Shown here one piece after another: positions 32,709-41,480 of a DNA stretch of 64,000 nucleotides. The stretch covers positions 80,352-144,351 of the forward strand of contig CAZDQF010000013.1 of the NCBI GenBank assembly GCA_964507445.1. The letters run 5' to 3'. This DNA is from GCA-2683135 sp964507445. Its GTDB lineage: Bacteria > Planctomycetota > GCA-002687715. Made by a program: the position numbers and the translations under genes. The notes under the pieces are model-generated. The model searched no databases. It had not been told where the DNA came from and saw nothing but the letters and a program-made list of their open reading frames with translations. Position 1 is the first letter of the stretch. The number at the start of each line of letters is the position of its first letter.

Positions 32709-33458
32709 TCAGAGCAGGGCGCTCACGGATGCTCGCAGGGCGTTTCGGAACGGTCCCTCCGGATCGTTGGTGAAGAAGTGTCCCCCCGGGACGGTGGTCA
32801 CGTGGCAATCGGCGCTGGTGCGCTCTGACCAGGCGGCGAATTCCTCCGGCGTCACCATGGCGTCGTTCGCCGCGGCGACCACGTGGATCGGGCAGGGGAG
32901 CGGCGGTGCGGTCTCGTCATAGGCATGGGTCTCAACGAGGGTGAGGTCCGCCCGTACGGCGGGGAGCAGCAGGTCCTTCATCTCCGGCTCTCGCCACACC
33001 CGTTCGTGCAGCCCCCCCATGTCCTTCAGCTCGTCCCAGAGCTGGTCGTCGGTCATGAGGTGCATGGGTGCCCGCCAGGGAGCCAGATGGGGCGGCCGCC
33101 TGCCGGAGACGATCAGGCCCGCCGGTGGCCGTTCACCCCGCGCCATGCGTCGCTCTGACAACTCCACGGCGATGGCGGTCCCCATGCTGTGTCCGTAGTA
33201 GGCGAAGGGCAGGTCGTCGAGAGATGACAGGGCCTCTTCGAGCGCGGGGAGGAGCTCGTCCATCCCCGTGAACAGGGGTTCCCGCAGCCGACTCTCCCTC
33301 CCCGGCAGCCTGAGGGCGACCACCTCCACGTACCCGGGGACGGCGTTCCTCCAGCCGCGGAAGAACTGGGCCCCGGCGCCAGCGGGGGGGAGACAGAGCA
33401 GCCGCGCCGTGGGCGTCTCGACGGACTCGCGTCGGAACCACGATGGGTTCGGCGCCAT
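32709..33458 (-). CDS. Type II (GrsT-like) thioesterase
   Basis: This 249-residue alpha/beta hydrolase has LCLPPAGAGA near the N-terminus, the nucleophile elbow GHSMG (S91) and PGGHFF with the catalytic His near residue 227. These are the marks of stand-alone thioesterases that remove stalled or wrong acyl groups from NRPS/PKS carrier proteins. No carrier protein, NRPS or PKS gene is in the window, so its partner lies elsewhere or it serves another acyl thioester. The ATG at 33458 shares bases with the TGA of the HtrA gene (TGATG); a GTG at 33461 would add one residue. It is the last gene of the leftward run from the HtrA gene. Confidence 0.88.
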   Translation of the reverse strand: MAPNPSWFRRESVETPTARLLCLPPAGAGAQFFRGWRNAVPGYVEVVALRLPGRESRLREPLFTGMDELLPALEEALSSLDDLPFAYYGHSMGTAIAVELSERRMARGERPPAGLIVSGRRPPHLAPWRAPMHLMTDDQLWDELKDMGGLHERVWREPEMKDLLLPAVRADLTLVETHAYDETAPPLPCPIHVVAAANDAMVTPEEFAAWSERTSADCHVTTVPGGHFFTNDPEGPFRNALRASVSALL

Positions 33459-34666
33459 CACCGCTCCCGGGCCTTGCCCAGGGTGATCTGTACGGCTCTC
33501 GTCTGGCCGTCACGACGGACGCGCACCTCCACCGCGTCGCCGGCGTCGAAGCGAGAGAGGGCCTGGGCCAGGTCTCGTCGCGTGTTGATGGAGTGCTGAC
33601 CCAACTGAACGATGATGTCTCCCAGGTAGACGCCACGGGCGGTGTCTTCGCTGGGACGGAGGCCGGCTCGTGCCGCCGGTCCGCCGGGCGCCAGCGCGCG
33701 GATGATGGCGCCTCGTTCACCCCATCTCCGGGCCTGGGCGTCGGACCAGATGACCACGCCCAGGGAAGGTCGCGCCGCTGGCCGTCTGATGAGCTGCGGC
33801 ACCACCTCGTTCACCGTGTCCACGGGGATGGCGAAGCCGATGCCCGCGTAGGCTCCGGAGGGGCTCACGATGGCGGTGTTCACTCCGATCAGCCTGCCGG
33901 CGCTGTCGAGGAGCGGGCCGCCGGAGTTGCCCGGGTTGATGGCGGCGTCCGTCTGGATGACGTCCTCGATGGGGACGCCGTTGGGCCCGTCGATCTGTCG
34001 ATCGAGGCCGCTGATGACCCCCGTGGTGAGGGTCTGGTCGAGGCCGAATGGGTTGCCGATGGCGAACACCCGTTGCCCCACCTGCAGGTCATGGGATGTG
34101 CCGATGGGGAGCTTGGGCGGCGATCGGGTGGAGTCCTTCAGCTTGAGCACGGCCAGGTCGTTGCTGGGAGAACCGCCGACGAAGGTGGCTTCCGCCACGG
34201 TGTTGTCGGCGAAGGTGACCCGCCATCGCTGACCTCCCTGAACGACGTGGAAGTTGGTGACGATGTAGCCGCCGTCGTCCCACAGGAACCCGGTGCCGGT
34301 GCCCTTCTGGATGGCGAGGGGGTCCAGGCGCAGGACGCCGCGTCGATTGAGCAGCTGGTAGTTGGTGATGTGGACCACGGAAGGGGAGCTCTGCTTGAAG
34401 ATCTGGACCGTGGTCCGCTCGTCGTCCGCCAGAGCTCCGCGGGCGCTGACCACCCGGGGGGCGGCGTCGGGTTCCTGGGCAGGGGTGTCATCGCGGTACC
34501 AGCGCCATGCCAGCACCAGGGACAGGATGAACAGCGCGAGGAAGAAGATGGGGGCCGCCCGCAGCTGCGGCGCTCCGTTGGTGTCGGCTCCTCGCTCGTA
34601 CTCGGCCCGGCCCAATTCACGATCCTCCAGACAGCTCTGCGCCGTCAGCGGCGCGGCTCCCAGCAT
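33458..34666 (-). CDS. Membrane-anchored HtrA/DegP-family serine protease
   Basis: The 402-residue protease has a cytoplasmic N-terminal tail (1-36), a single membrane anchor (about 38-54), a trypsin-like domain (85-290) and one PDZ domain (300-398). The triad is H140 (VTNFHVV), D170 (SNDLAVLK) and S248 (PGNSGGPL), all intact. One PDZ and an anchor make it DegS-like, so it may be a regulatory or quality-control protease at the inner membrane facing the periplasm. The tail before the anchor is cysteine- and acid-containing and unusually long. It follows the KDPG aldolase gene by 42 bp on the same strand and may be read from the uronate transcript or its own promoter. It is coupled to the thioesterase gene. 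Confidence 0.92.
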   Translation of the reverse strand: MLGAAPLTAQSCLEDRELGRAEYERGADTNGAPQLRAAPIFFLALFILSLVLAWRWYRDDTPAQEPDAAPRVVSARGALADDERTTVQIFKQSSPSVVHITNYQLLNRRGVLRLDPLAIQKGTGTGFLWDDGGYIVTNFHVVQGGQRWRVTFADNTVAEATFVGGSPSNDLAVLKLKDSTRSPPKLPIGTSHDLQVGQRVFAIGNPFGLDQTLTTGVISGLDRQIDGPNGVPIEDVIQTDAAINPGNSGGPLLDSAGRLIGVNTAIVSPSGAYAGIGFAIPVDTVNEVVPQLIRRPAARPSLGVVIWSDAQARRWGERGAIIRALAPGGPAARAGLRPSEDTARGVYLGDIIVQLGQHSINTRRDLAQALSRFDAGDAVEVRVRRDGQTRAVQITLGKARER

Positions 34667-34708
34667 GCACTCTGCGGTCTCCTCTCGCCACGGCGCCCGG
34701 TCCCGTGG

Positions 34709-35344
34709 TCAGGATCGTCCGCTGGCCACGGCTTCAGCGACCAGGTCTCGGATGCGGTCGTATTCTCCCGACCGCAGGGCATCCCCCGGGACCATCCAGC
34801 TGCCGCCGCAGGCCAACACCCGTGGGTGGGCGAGCCAGTCGCCCACGTTTTCCGCGTTGACCCCGCCGGTGGGGATGAACCGGACCTCCGGAAACGGCGC
34901 CGCCACGGAGTCCAGGTAGTCTCGACCGCCCAGGGCGCCGGCGGGGAATAACTTGAGGACGCTCAGGTCGAGGGCCACGGCCTGCATGATCTCGGAGGGC
35001 GTGGCGACGCCGGGGAAGACCGGCACGGAGAGCTCCTGGCAACGCCGCACCACGCCGGCGTCGAGTCCGGGGGAGACGACGAAGCGGGCGCCAGCGTCCA
35101 CCGCCGTGTCCACCTGCTGGCGAGAGACCACGGTCCCGGCGCCGACGAGCAGCTCGTCCATGCGGGCCATGGCTTCGATGGCCTCGGGCGCCGCGTCCGT
35201 CCGGAAGGTGACCTCGGCGCAGGGGAGTCCGCCGTCCAGGAGAGCCTGCCCCAGGGGAGCGGCCCGCGCCGCGTCCTCGATGCGGATCACCGGGACCAGC
35301 CGTAGCTGTTCCATGCGGTGCTGGATGGTCGCAGGGTCGCTCAT
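34709..35344 (-). CDS. eda: KDPG/KHG aldolase
   Basis: This 211-residue class I aldolase cleaves 2-keto-3-deoxy-6-phosphogluconate to pyruvate and glyceraldehyde-3-phosphate. E44 in EVTFRT and the Schiff-base lysine K131 in LKLFPA are present, as are FVVSPGL (near 88-94) and PTGGV (158-162). The ATG at 35344 overlaps the TGA of the SDR gene (ATGA). It closes the leftward arm GH88, SDR, aldolase of the uronate cluster; the kinase that makes its substrate is on the divergent arm. Confidence 0.93.
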   Translation of the reverse strand: MSDPATIQHRMEQLRLVPVIRIEDAARAAPLGQALLDGGLPCAEVTFRTDAAPEAIEAMARMDELLVGAGTVVSRQQVDTAVDAGARFVVSPGLDAGVVRRCQELSVPVFPGVATPSEIMQAVALDLSVLKLFPAGALGGRDYLDSVAAPFPEVRFIPTGGVNAENVGDWLAHPRVLACGGSWMVPGDALRSGEYDRIRDLVAEAVASGRS

Positions 35345-36108
35345 AGCCGCCTCAGGGTGAGGCCGCCGTCGACCGTGAGGACCTGTCCGGTCGCGTAGGG
35401 CAGGTCTCCCCGGGCCAGCATGGCCACCGCCTTGCCCATGTCCTCCGGAGTGCCCCAGCGGGGGTCCACGAGCCCGCCGCTCGCGATCAGGTCGTCGTAG
35501 CGCTGCCGCACCGGCGCCGTCATGTCCGTCTCGGTGATGCCGGGGCGGATCTCCCAGACCGGGATGCCGTGCTCGCCGAGGCGCACGGCCCAGAGCATGG
35601 TGGCCATCCCGAGCCCGGCCTTGGAGATGCAGTAGTCGCCGCGGTTGGTGGAGACCATCTCCGCCGAGACGGAGCCGATGTTGATGACGGCGCAGGCCCG
35701 GTCTCCGTCCTCCGCCTTCTGCTCGATCATCCAGCGGGCGGCGTCCCGGGTCAGGAACCACGGGCCCTTGAGGTTCACCCCCATGATCCAGTCGAAGGAC
35801 TCCTCGTCCGCGTCCAGGATGTCCACCCGCCGCCGCGGCGCCACGCCGGCGTTGTTGACCAGCAGGTCGAGGCGTCCGAAGCGCGACCGCACGGCCTCCA
35901 GCAGTCGGACGCGCTCATCCTCCCGGCTGATGTCTGCCTGGACATAGGCGCTGCCTTCGCCGAGGGCCTCCAGCACCTCGGTCACGGACGCGGGGTCGCG
36001 GACCCCGTTGACGCACAGATCGTAACCCTCGGAAGCCAGGGCCCTCGCGATGCCCAGGCCGATCCCACGGGTCCCTCCCGTGACCAGAGCCAGTGGTCGT
36101 TCGCTCAT
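35341..36108 (-). CDS. SDR-family dehydrogenase, probable KduD-type uronate-pathway enzyme
   Basis: The 255-residue oxidoreductase has the classical SDR features: cofactor motif GGTRGIG (11-17), NNAG (85-88), and the catalytic S146, Y159 and K163 (YCISK). N35 (LCVNG) in place of an acidic residue after strand 2 suggests NADP preference or no strict NAD selectivity. In this context it is the best candidate for 2-dehydro-3-deoxy-gluconate 5-dehydrogenase (KduD role), or another sugar-acid reductase. By sequence alone it also resembles FabG-like reductases. ATGA overlaps join it to the genes on both sides, so GH88, SDR and aldolase are made together. Confidence 0.85.
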   Translation of the reverse strand: MSERPLALVTGGTRGIGLGIARALASEGYDLCVNGVRDPASVTEVLEALGEGSAYVQADISREDERVRLLEAVRSRFGRLDLLVNNAGVAPRRRVDILDADEESFDWIMGVNLKGPWFLTRDAARWMIEQKAEDGDRACAVINIGSVSAEMVSTNRGDYCISKAGLGMATMLWAVRLGEHGIPVWEIRPGITETDMTAPVRQRYDDLIASGGLVDPRWGTPEDMGKAVAMLARGDLPYATGQVLTVDGGLTLRRL

Positions 36109-37487
36109 GAGTCCTCCGGTCCGTAGAAGGTCAGGGGCGGGCCGTCGGTGATCATGCGTTGGGCCAGCAGCGCCGCTTCCCGCACGTGGTAGTCACCCCA
36201 CATGCAGGACTCGCCGCAGGGCACCTGCTGGTCCGGGGGCATGTGATCCCAGCCGTTGGGGCGATGGTAGATGGCGTGGAGGAGGAGCCCCTGGTGGTAC
36301 GGGTCCTCGCCGAGGTAGGGAGCCTGCAACAACGTGTGCAGCACCGTGAGGCCTGCCTGGAAGTAACCCTGCCCGTCCTCGTCGTGATGGCTGAGCCAGC
36401 GGCCGAAGCGCATGAGGCCCTGCGCGGCGATGGCCGCCGCCGAGCTGTCCACGGGCTCGTGCGGGTTGAACGGATCGGCGGGACGATCGCGCCACCCCTC
36501 CATCATGGCGAGCCCCGGCGCTCCCGTGTCCCAGTAGGGTACGCCGTCCGTAGGCGTGTTCTGAAGGTAGTGGTCACAGGATGCCTTCGCGGCCCGTCTC
36601 ATGAACTGGACCACCTCGTCACGGCCGCCGTGGGGTTCCAGGTCCGTGTCCGTGACCGTGTCCAGGAACTGGAGCAGCTCCGCGTAGCCGAGCATCACCC
36701 ACGCCAGGCCGCGGGTCCAGGTGGAGAAGGGTGAGTAACCCTGCTGGGTCCCCGGGCAGCGATAGTGGCCGTCAGCTGGGTTGAACAGGCTCTCGTGGGC
36801 GACGCGGCCCCAGGTGTCGTAGGCGTCGCGCCCTTCGCCGTAGTAGACGGTGAAGCGGGCGGTGGTGCGAGCGTGCTCCACGAGGCGACCCAGGAGATCC
36901 ACCGGCTCGTCCTGCTCTCCCATGAGCACGTGACCGAGTCGCCACGCCATGGCCAGGGACCGTAGGGTCCGGATGGTGTCGGCGAACAGGGAGTGGGGGC
37001 CGTTGAACGAGTGGATGAAGCCGTTTCCGTGGGCAGTGGCGCTCCATCGACGGGCCTGGACCGCGCCGCTGCACTTGAGCGCGAGCTCGTAGAACGCCCG
37101 TTCCCATGAGTCCTCCTGGGTGCGCCCTTCGATCATCAGGCGCCGGAGGTTGCCGTAGGTGCTGACGTTGTTGAAGCCGTGATCGTGGACCCCCATGTGG
37201 GTGACGTGGGGCGCCATGATGTCGCGCGTGGCCTCCCGTCCGAGCCGCAAGAACTCCTCATCGTCCGTGGCGTCGAACTGGAGGATGGCGCTGCCGTACT
37301 GGAAGCCCTCGGTCCACTCGGTCCAGCCCCGAGCGGTGTAGGCGCCGTCCACGGTGAACACCGGGGCCCCCGGCTGTGCCCCCGCGGTCTTCTGGATGGA
37401 GCGGATCTTGGCTCTGGACAACTCCCAGAACCGTTCCAGTGCGGCGGTGAGGTCTACAGGTCGGAGCGCTTGATCGATTTGGATCAT
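36105..37487 (-). CDS. GH88-family unsaturated glucuronyl hydrolase
   Basis: The 460-residue enzyme should remove the 4,5-unsaturated uronic acid left by polysaccharide lyases at the non-reducing end of oligosaccharides. The (alpha/alpha)6-barrel motifs of GH88 are visible: HDHGF with D102 matching the D88 position of Bacillus UGL, ADTIRT with D170 matching the D149 position, QQGYSPFSTWTRGLAWVMLG, YWDTGAPG, DSSAAAIAAQGL and CMWGDYHVREA. No signal peptide is seen with the ATG at 37487, so it acts in the cytoplasm on imported oligosaccharides. Only 46 bp separate it from the divergent kinase gene, implying a shared control region. Whether the substrate is ulvan, chondroitin, heparin or another uronide is undecided. 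Confidence 0.9.
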   Translation of the reverse strand: MIQIDQALRPVDLTAALERFWELSRAKIRSIQKTAGAQPGAPVFTVDGAYTARGWTEWTEGFQYGSAILQFDATDDEEFLRLGREATRDIMAPHVTHMGVHDHGFNNVSTYGNLRRLMIEGRTQEDSWERAFYELALKCSGAVQARRWSATAHGNGFIHSFNGPHSLFADTIRTLRSLAMAWRLGHVLMGEQDEPVDLLGRLVEHARTTARFTVYYGEGRDAYDTWGRVAHESLFNPADGHYRCPGTQQGYSPFSTWTRGLAWVMLGYAELLQFLDTVTDTDLEPHGGRDEVVQFMRRAAKASCDHYLQNTPTDGVPYWDTGAPGLAMMEGWRDRPADPFNPHEPVDSSAAAIAAQGLMRFGRWLSHHDEDGQGYFQAGLTVLHTLLQAPYLGEDPYHQGLLLHAIYHRPNGWDHMPPDQQVPCGESCMWGDYHVREAALLAQRMITDGPPLTFYGPEDS

Positions 37488-37533
37488 GGGGTTGTGATGT
37501 CCGGGCGACGGTATTCTGCCACAGGAGTGCGCG

Positions 37534-38625
37534 GTGAACATCAAACCCGAGAGCGAGTGTCGTTGGGACTGCGTCAGCCTGGGCGAGGTGATGCTCCGCC
37601 TGGATCCGGGAGAGGGGCGCATCTCGCGGGCGCGCTCGTTCCAGGTCTGGGAAGGGGGCGGCGAGTACAACGTCGCCCGGGCGCTGCGGCGCTGCTTCGG
37701 CCTGCGCGCCAGCCACGTCACCGCCCTGGTGGACAACCCGGTGGGTCACCTGGTGGAGGACCTCATGTTGCAGGGCGGCGTGGACGTCACCCATGTGCGC
37801 TGGGTCCCCTTCGACGGCGTCGGCCGGGAGTCTCGTGTGGGGCTCAACTTCACGGAGCGAGGGTTCGGCGTCCGCGCTGCCCTCGGCTGTTCTGACCGTG
37901 GCCGCTCCGCCGCGTCCCTGATGCAGCCGGGGGAGGTGGACTGGGAGCGTCTGTTCGGCGTCGACGGCGTCCGTTGGTTCCACACGGGAGGGATCTACGC
38001 GGCCCTCTCCGATACCACCGCGGCGGTGGCTCGGGAGGCCATGGAGGCCGCCCGCCGTCACGGCACCGTGGTGAGCTACGACCTCAACTACCGGCCGTCT
38101 CTGTGGAAGTCCATCGGCGGCGCCGCCGGGGCCCAGGCAGTGAACAAGCAGCTGGCTCCGTTGGTGGACGTGATGCTCGGCAACGAAGAGGACTTCACCG
38201 CCTGCCTGGGCCTTGAGGTGCCCGGCGTGGACGAGGACCTCGAGGACCTGGACCCCGGAGCGTTCGGCCGCATGATCGACGAAGCGGTGAAGGCCTACCC
38301 CAACTTCCAGGTGGTGGCCACCACCTTGCGGAGCGCCAGGACCGCCACGGTCAATCACTGGGGCGCGGTGTGCTGGAGCGACGGGCGGTTGCATCAGGCG
38401 ACCCAGCGCCAGGACCTGGAGATCCTCGACCGCGTCGGCGGCGGCGACTCCTTCGCCTCCGGGTTGGCGTACGGTTTCCTGGTCGGCAAGGGGCCGCAGT
38501 TCGCGGTGGATTGCGGCGCTGCTCACGGCGCCCTGGCCATGACGACCCCGGGGGACACCTCCATGGCGACCCTGGCAGAGGTGGAGCGGGTCATGGGCGG
38601 CGGCGGCGCCCGCGTGCAGCGATGA
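37534..38625 (+). CDS. kdgK: PfkB-family sugar kinase, probable 2-keto-3-deoxygluconate kinase
   Basis: This 363-residue kinase has the PfkB sugar-binding region (GGGEYNVARAL, 41-51), SYDLNYRPSLW (181-191) typical of KDG kinases, and the ATP/anion-hole block DRVGGGDSFASGL with catalytic D305. In context it would phosphorylate KDG to KDPG, the substrate of the aldolase on the opposite arm. The start is GTG at 37534 with AGGAG 9 nt upstream. Its TGA overlaps the next ATG (ATGA). An acidic insertion (230-240, DEDLEDLD) is a small lineage-specific difference. Confidence 0.9.
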   Translation: MNIKPESECRWDCVSLGEVMLRLDPGEGRISRARSFQVWEGGGEYNVARALRRCFGLRASHVTALVDNPVGHLVEDLMLQGGVDVTHVRWVPFDGVGRESRVGLNFTERGFGVRAALGCSDRGRSAASLMQPGEVDWERLFGVDGVRWFHTGGIYAALSDTTAAVAREAMEAARRHGTVVSYDLNYRPSLWKSIGGAAGAQAVNKQLAPLVDVMLGNEEDFTACLGLEVPGVDEDLEDLDPGAFGRMIDEAVKAYPNFQVVATTLRSARTATVNHWGAVCWSDGRLHQATQRQDLEILDRVGGGDSFASGLAYGFLVGKGPQFAVDCGAAHGALAMTTPGDTSMATLAEVERVMGGGGARVQR

Positions 38626-39878
38626 CGTCGCCCCGGGTCCTGCAATTCGGCACCGGCGTGTTCCTGCGCGGGCACTTCGACTGGATGCTGCAACGAGCCC
38701 GTGACGCGGAGCTGTGGGACGGCTCGGTCATCGGCGTCAAGCTCACCGCTCGCGGTCCGCTCCCGCTCGCCGACCAGCCGGCGTTTCCTCATGTCATCCG
38801 TGGCGTGAGGGACGGGGTGCCAACGGAGGAGCACTCCAAGGTCTCCGTGGTGGAGAGCTGGTTGCACCCCTATCAGTCCTGGTCCGTGGTGCTGGGCACG
38901 GCCCGCCTCAAGACGTTGGACGTGGTGGTGTCCAACAGCACGGAGGCGGGGATCGCCTATGCGCCGGCGCCGCCGCCGGGCACGTGCCCTGACCCGTTCC
39001 CCGCCAAGCTGCTGGCCTGGCTTCACATGCGGTTCGAGGCCCACCCTGGCCGTCCGGTCACGGTGCTGCCCCTGGAGCTGGTGGACGACAACGGCCCCCG
39101 ACTCAAGGAGGTGGTGCGTCGGTATGCGGAGGACTGGGCGCTGGGCATGGCGTTCGCCGTCTGGCTGGAGGAGCGCTGCGAGTTCCGCTCCACCCTGGTG
39201 GATCGGATCGTGACCAAGCCCGGGGAGGGGGATGACCCGCTGCAGGTGATCGCGGAGCCCTATCACCTGCTGGCCATCGAGGGCGACGACGGGCTGGAGG
39301 AGCGGTTGCCGCTCCGTCGGGCGGGTCTGGAGGTGGTCTACACCGCGGACCTGGCGGAGCTCCGGAAGCGGAAGGTGAGGGTGCTCAACGGCGCGCACCA
39401 CGTCATGACCTTCCTGGGGCTGGCGCTCGGCAAGGGCAACGTGCTCGAGTGCATGGAAGACGCCTCCCTGGGGCCGTTCGTGGAGTGGGTCATCAGGGAG
39501 GAGGTGCTCCCCGCCCTCGGAGGGGACCTGGAGGAGACCAGCGCCTACGCGGGGGTCATCCTGGAGCGCTTCGCCAACCCGTGGCTCGATCATCGGCTGG
39601 AGTCCATCGCGCTGAACTCCGCCGCCAAGGTCCTCGTGCGGCTCATCCCGTCCATCCTCGATCACCGACAGGGGACGGGAGCCTGGCCGCCCGGTCTGCT
39701 GCTGGCGGTGGCCGCCTTCCTCGCTTACGACGGCGACGCGGCGGGCTGCGAGCACGAGCCTGTCCGGGCCGCGTGCGCGGAGGTCTCCGGGCTCAATGAG
39801 GCGGTGGACGCGGCCCTCGCGTCGTTGCGTGCGTCAGGTCCGGCGCGAGCCATGGAGGAGGCGCGGTCGCGACCCTGA
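38622..39878 (+). CDS. Mannitol dehydrogenase-family oxidoreductase, tagaturonate reductase-like
   Basis: The 418-residue enzyme has an N-terminal nucleotide-binding block VLQFGTGVFLRGHFDW, as in UxaB/UxuB, and the family catalytic set K251, N256 and H259 in KVRVLNGAHH (the K-x4-N-x2-H pattern of long-chain polyol dehydrogenases). LELVDDNG and a helical C-terminal domain with LNSAAK complete the match. It most resembles tagaturonate reductase (altronate oxidoreductase), which interconverts tagaturonate and altronate with NAD(H), feeding hexuronates toward KDG. At 418 residues it is shorter than E. coli UxaB (about 480). The ATG at 38622 overlaps the kinase stop. Confidence 0.85.
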   Translation: MTSPRVLQFGTGVFLRGHFDWMLQRARDAELWDGSVIGVKLTARGPLPLADQPAFPHVIRGVRDGVPTEEHSKVSVVESWLHPYQSWSVVLGTARLKTLDVVVSNSTEAGIAYAPAPPPGTCPDPFPAKLLAWLHMRFEAHPGRPVTVLPLELVDDNGPRLKEVVRRYAEDWALGMAFAVWLEERCEFRSTLVDRIVTKPGEGDDPLQVIAEPYHLLAIEGDDGLEERLPLRRAGLEVVYTADLAELRKRKVRVLNGAHHVMTFLGLALGKGNVLECMEDASLGPFVEWVIREEVLPALGGDLEETSAYAGVILERFANPWLDHRLESIALNSAAKVLVRLIPSILDHRQGTGAWPPGLLLAVAAFLAYDGDAAGCEHEPVRAACAEVSGLNEAVDAALASLRASGPARAMEEARSRP

Positions 39879-39911
39879 GGGAACCGGCCCCTGATGGTAG
39901 GCTCCCACGCC

Positions 39912-40928
39912 ATGCGCTGCGTCATCCTCGATCAACCGAACCAGTTTCGTCTCGATGAACGGGCGGTCCCGGAACCCGCGTCGGGTGAGGTGCTCGTGCG
40001 GATGGTGCGCATGGGTATCTGCGGCACGGACCTGCACGCCTTCCAGGGACACCAGCCGTTCTTCAGCTACCCCCGGGTGATCGGCCACGAGCTGGCGGGT
40101 GAGGTGTCCGCCCTGGGAGAGGGGGTGGAGGGGTTCACCGTCGGCGATCCGGTGGTGGTGTTGCCCTATCTGGCTTGCAAGCGGTGCATAGCGTGCCGGC
40201 GCGGTCGTCCGAACTGCTGCGAGAACATCCGGGTCATGGGAGTCCACGTGGACGGCGGGCTGAGAGAGTACGTCCCCGTTCCAGCGGATCACTTGTTGCC
40301 GGCGCCGGGCCTGGACTGGGATCAGCGGGCTCTCGTGGAGTGCCTGGCCATCGGCGCCCACGCCATCCGCAGGGCGGACCCGGAGCCAGAGGAGAACGTC
40401 CTGGTGATCGGCGCCGGACCCATCGGTCTCGGTGTGCTGCAGTTCGCGCGGGCGCGGGGAGCCCGGACCATCGCCATGGACATCAACGGGGACCGCCTCC
40501 GGTTCTGGACCGAGCAGCTGGGGGGCGGTGACACCGTGGGCCCGGACGACGACCCGGCGGCCAGGGTGAGGGACCTGTGTGGTGGGGATCGGCCCACCTG
40601 CGTGGTGGACGCCACGGGCCACGTGGGCTCCATGTGCGGCGCGCTGGAGCATGTGGCCCACGGAGGGCGGCTGGTGTACGTGGGGCTGACCAAGGAGACC
40701 TTCGGTTGGCCGCACCCGGAGTTCCACATGCGCGAGACCACCTTGCTGGCGTCCCGCAACGCCACCGCCGCGGACTTCGGCGCGGTCATGGATGCCATGC
40801 GAGAGGGGACCGTGGCGCCGTCCTGCCTGGTGACCCACCGGACGACCCTCGGGGACGTGATCTCCCGCTTCGAGAGTTACATCGATCCGGCCACGGGCGC
40901 GGTCAAGGCGCTCATCGACTTCGACTGA
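39912..40928 (+). CDS. Zinc-dependent alcohol dehydrogenase, sugar-acid type
   Basis: The 338-residue MDR-family dehydrogenase has catalytic zinc ligands C37 (ICGTD) and H59-E60 (GHE), structural zinc cysteines C89, C92, C95 and C103, and the cofactor motif GAGPIGLG. The N-terminal stretch ICGTDLHAFQGHQPFFSYPRVIGHE resembles L-galactonate and L-gulonate 5-dehydrogenases (LgoD-like), which make tagaturonate or fructuronate for the hexuronate pathway. This fits the reductase gene just upstream (33 bp). The ATG at 39912 is preferred to an in-frame start at 39894. It ends 15 bp from a convergent gene. Confidence 0.87.
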   Translation: MRCVILDQPNQFRLDERAVPEPASGEVLVRMVRMGICGTDLHAFQGHQPFFSYPRVIGHELAGEVSALGEGVEGFTVGDPVVVLPYLACKRCIACRRGRPNCCENIRVMGVHVDGGLREYVPVPADHLLPAPGLDWDQRALVECLAIGAHAIRRADPEPEENVLVIGAGPIGLGVLQFARARGARTIAMDINGDRLRFWTEQLGGGDTVGPDDDPAARVRDLCGGDRPTCVVDATGHVGSMCGALEHVAHGGRLVYVGLTKETFGWPHPEFHMRETTLLASRNATAADFGAVMDAMREGTVAPSCLVTHRTTLGDVISRFESYIDPATGAVKALIDFD

Positions 40929-40943
40929 CGACCACCCGCCCGG

Positions 40944-41480
40944 TCACTGGATCTCGAGGATCCGGACGATGTGGTCGACGTAGAACGTGGCGCCGGAGGC
41001 CTTGCCCGTCGCCAGGGCCTCCTCCTTCGACTTCCCCTCGATCCAGCGGGCGCGACAGGCGAAGAGCCCCCCTACCCGGTTGCTGGAGCCGCAGTAGACA
41101 ACGGTGTCCCGGCCCTCAGAGCCCCTGAGGGCGTCGTCCAGGGCCTGGGCGTTCTCCCGTGTCAGGCCGTCCGCTCCGTTGACGGGGATGCGGACGAAGC
41201 GGATGCCCAGCTGCGCGGCCCTGGCCTCCTCCCAGCCGGTGTCGTCCTCTTCGGACCGGCGCAGGGTGATCACGTCCCGCACCCCCCGCCGTCCCAACTC
41301 CTGTAGCTGTTCCGGGGAGATCTGCCCGGCCGTGATGACCCCCGGCATGGGGGTGTTCATGTTTCGCAAATCCATGTCCGTCATGTCCGTGCCCGCGTCA
41401 CGAGAGTCCCTCTCAGGGTCGTCGTAGGCGCAGGATACCAGGGTGATGGCCAGGGCCGAGAGCAGCGTCAGGGTGCGCAT
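40944..41480 (-). CDS. Lipoprotein with PTP-like (DUF442/BLH-type) phosphatase domain
   Basis: This 178-residue protein has a lipoprotein signal ending TLVSC (C17) and a small protein-tyrosine-phosphatase-like domain. SPEQLQELGRRGVRDVITLR is the usual lead-in and VVYCGSSNRVGG holds the CX4R-type loop with C130 and R135 (C-G-S-S-N-R). The His that normally precedes the Cys is Tyr here, so activity may be altered. DUF442 members occur as metal-sensitive phosphatases or rhodanese-coupled proteins; the substrate is unknown. The ATG at 41480 shares one base with the TGA of the DUF481 gene (TGATG). Confidence 0.8.
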   Translation of the reverse strand: MRTLTLLSALAITLVSCAYDDPERDSRDAGTDMTDMDLRNMNTPMPGVITAGQISPEQLQELGRRGVRDVITLRRSEEDDTGWEEARAAQLGIRFVRIPVNGADGLTRENAQALDDALRGSEGRDTVVYCGSSNRVGGLFACRARWIEGKSKEEALATGKASGATFYVDHIVRILEIQ

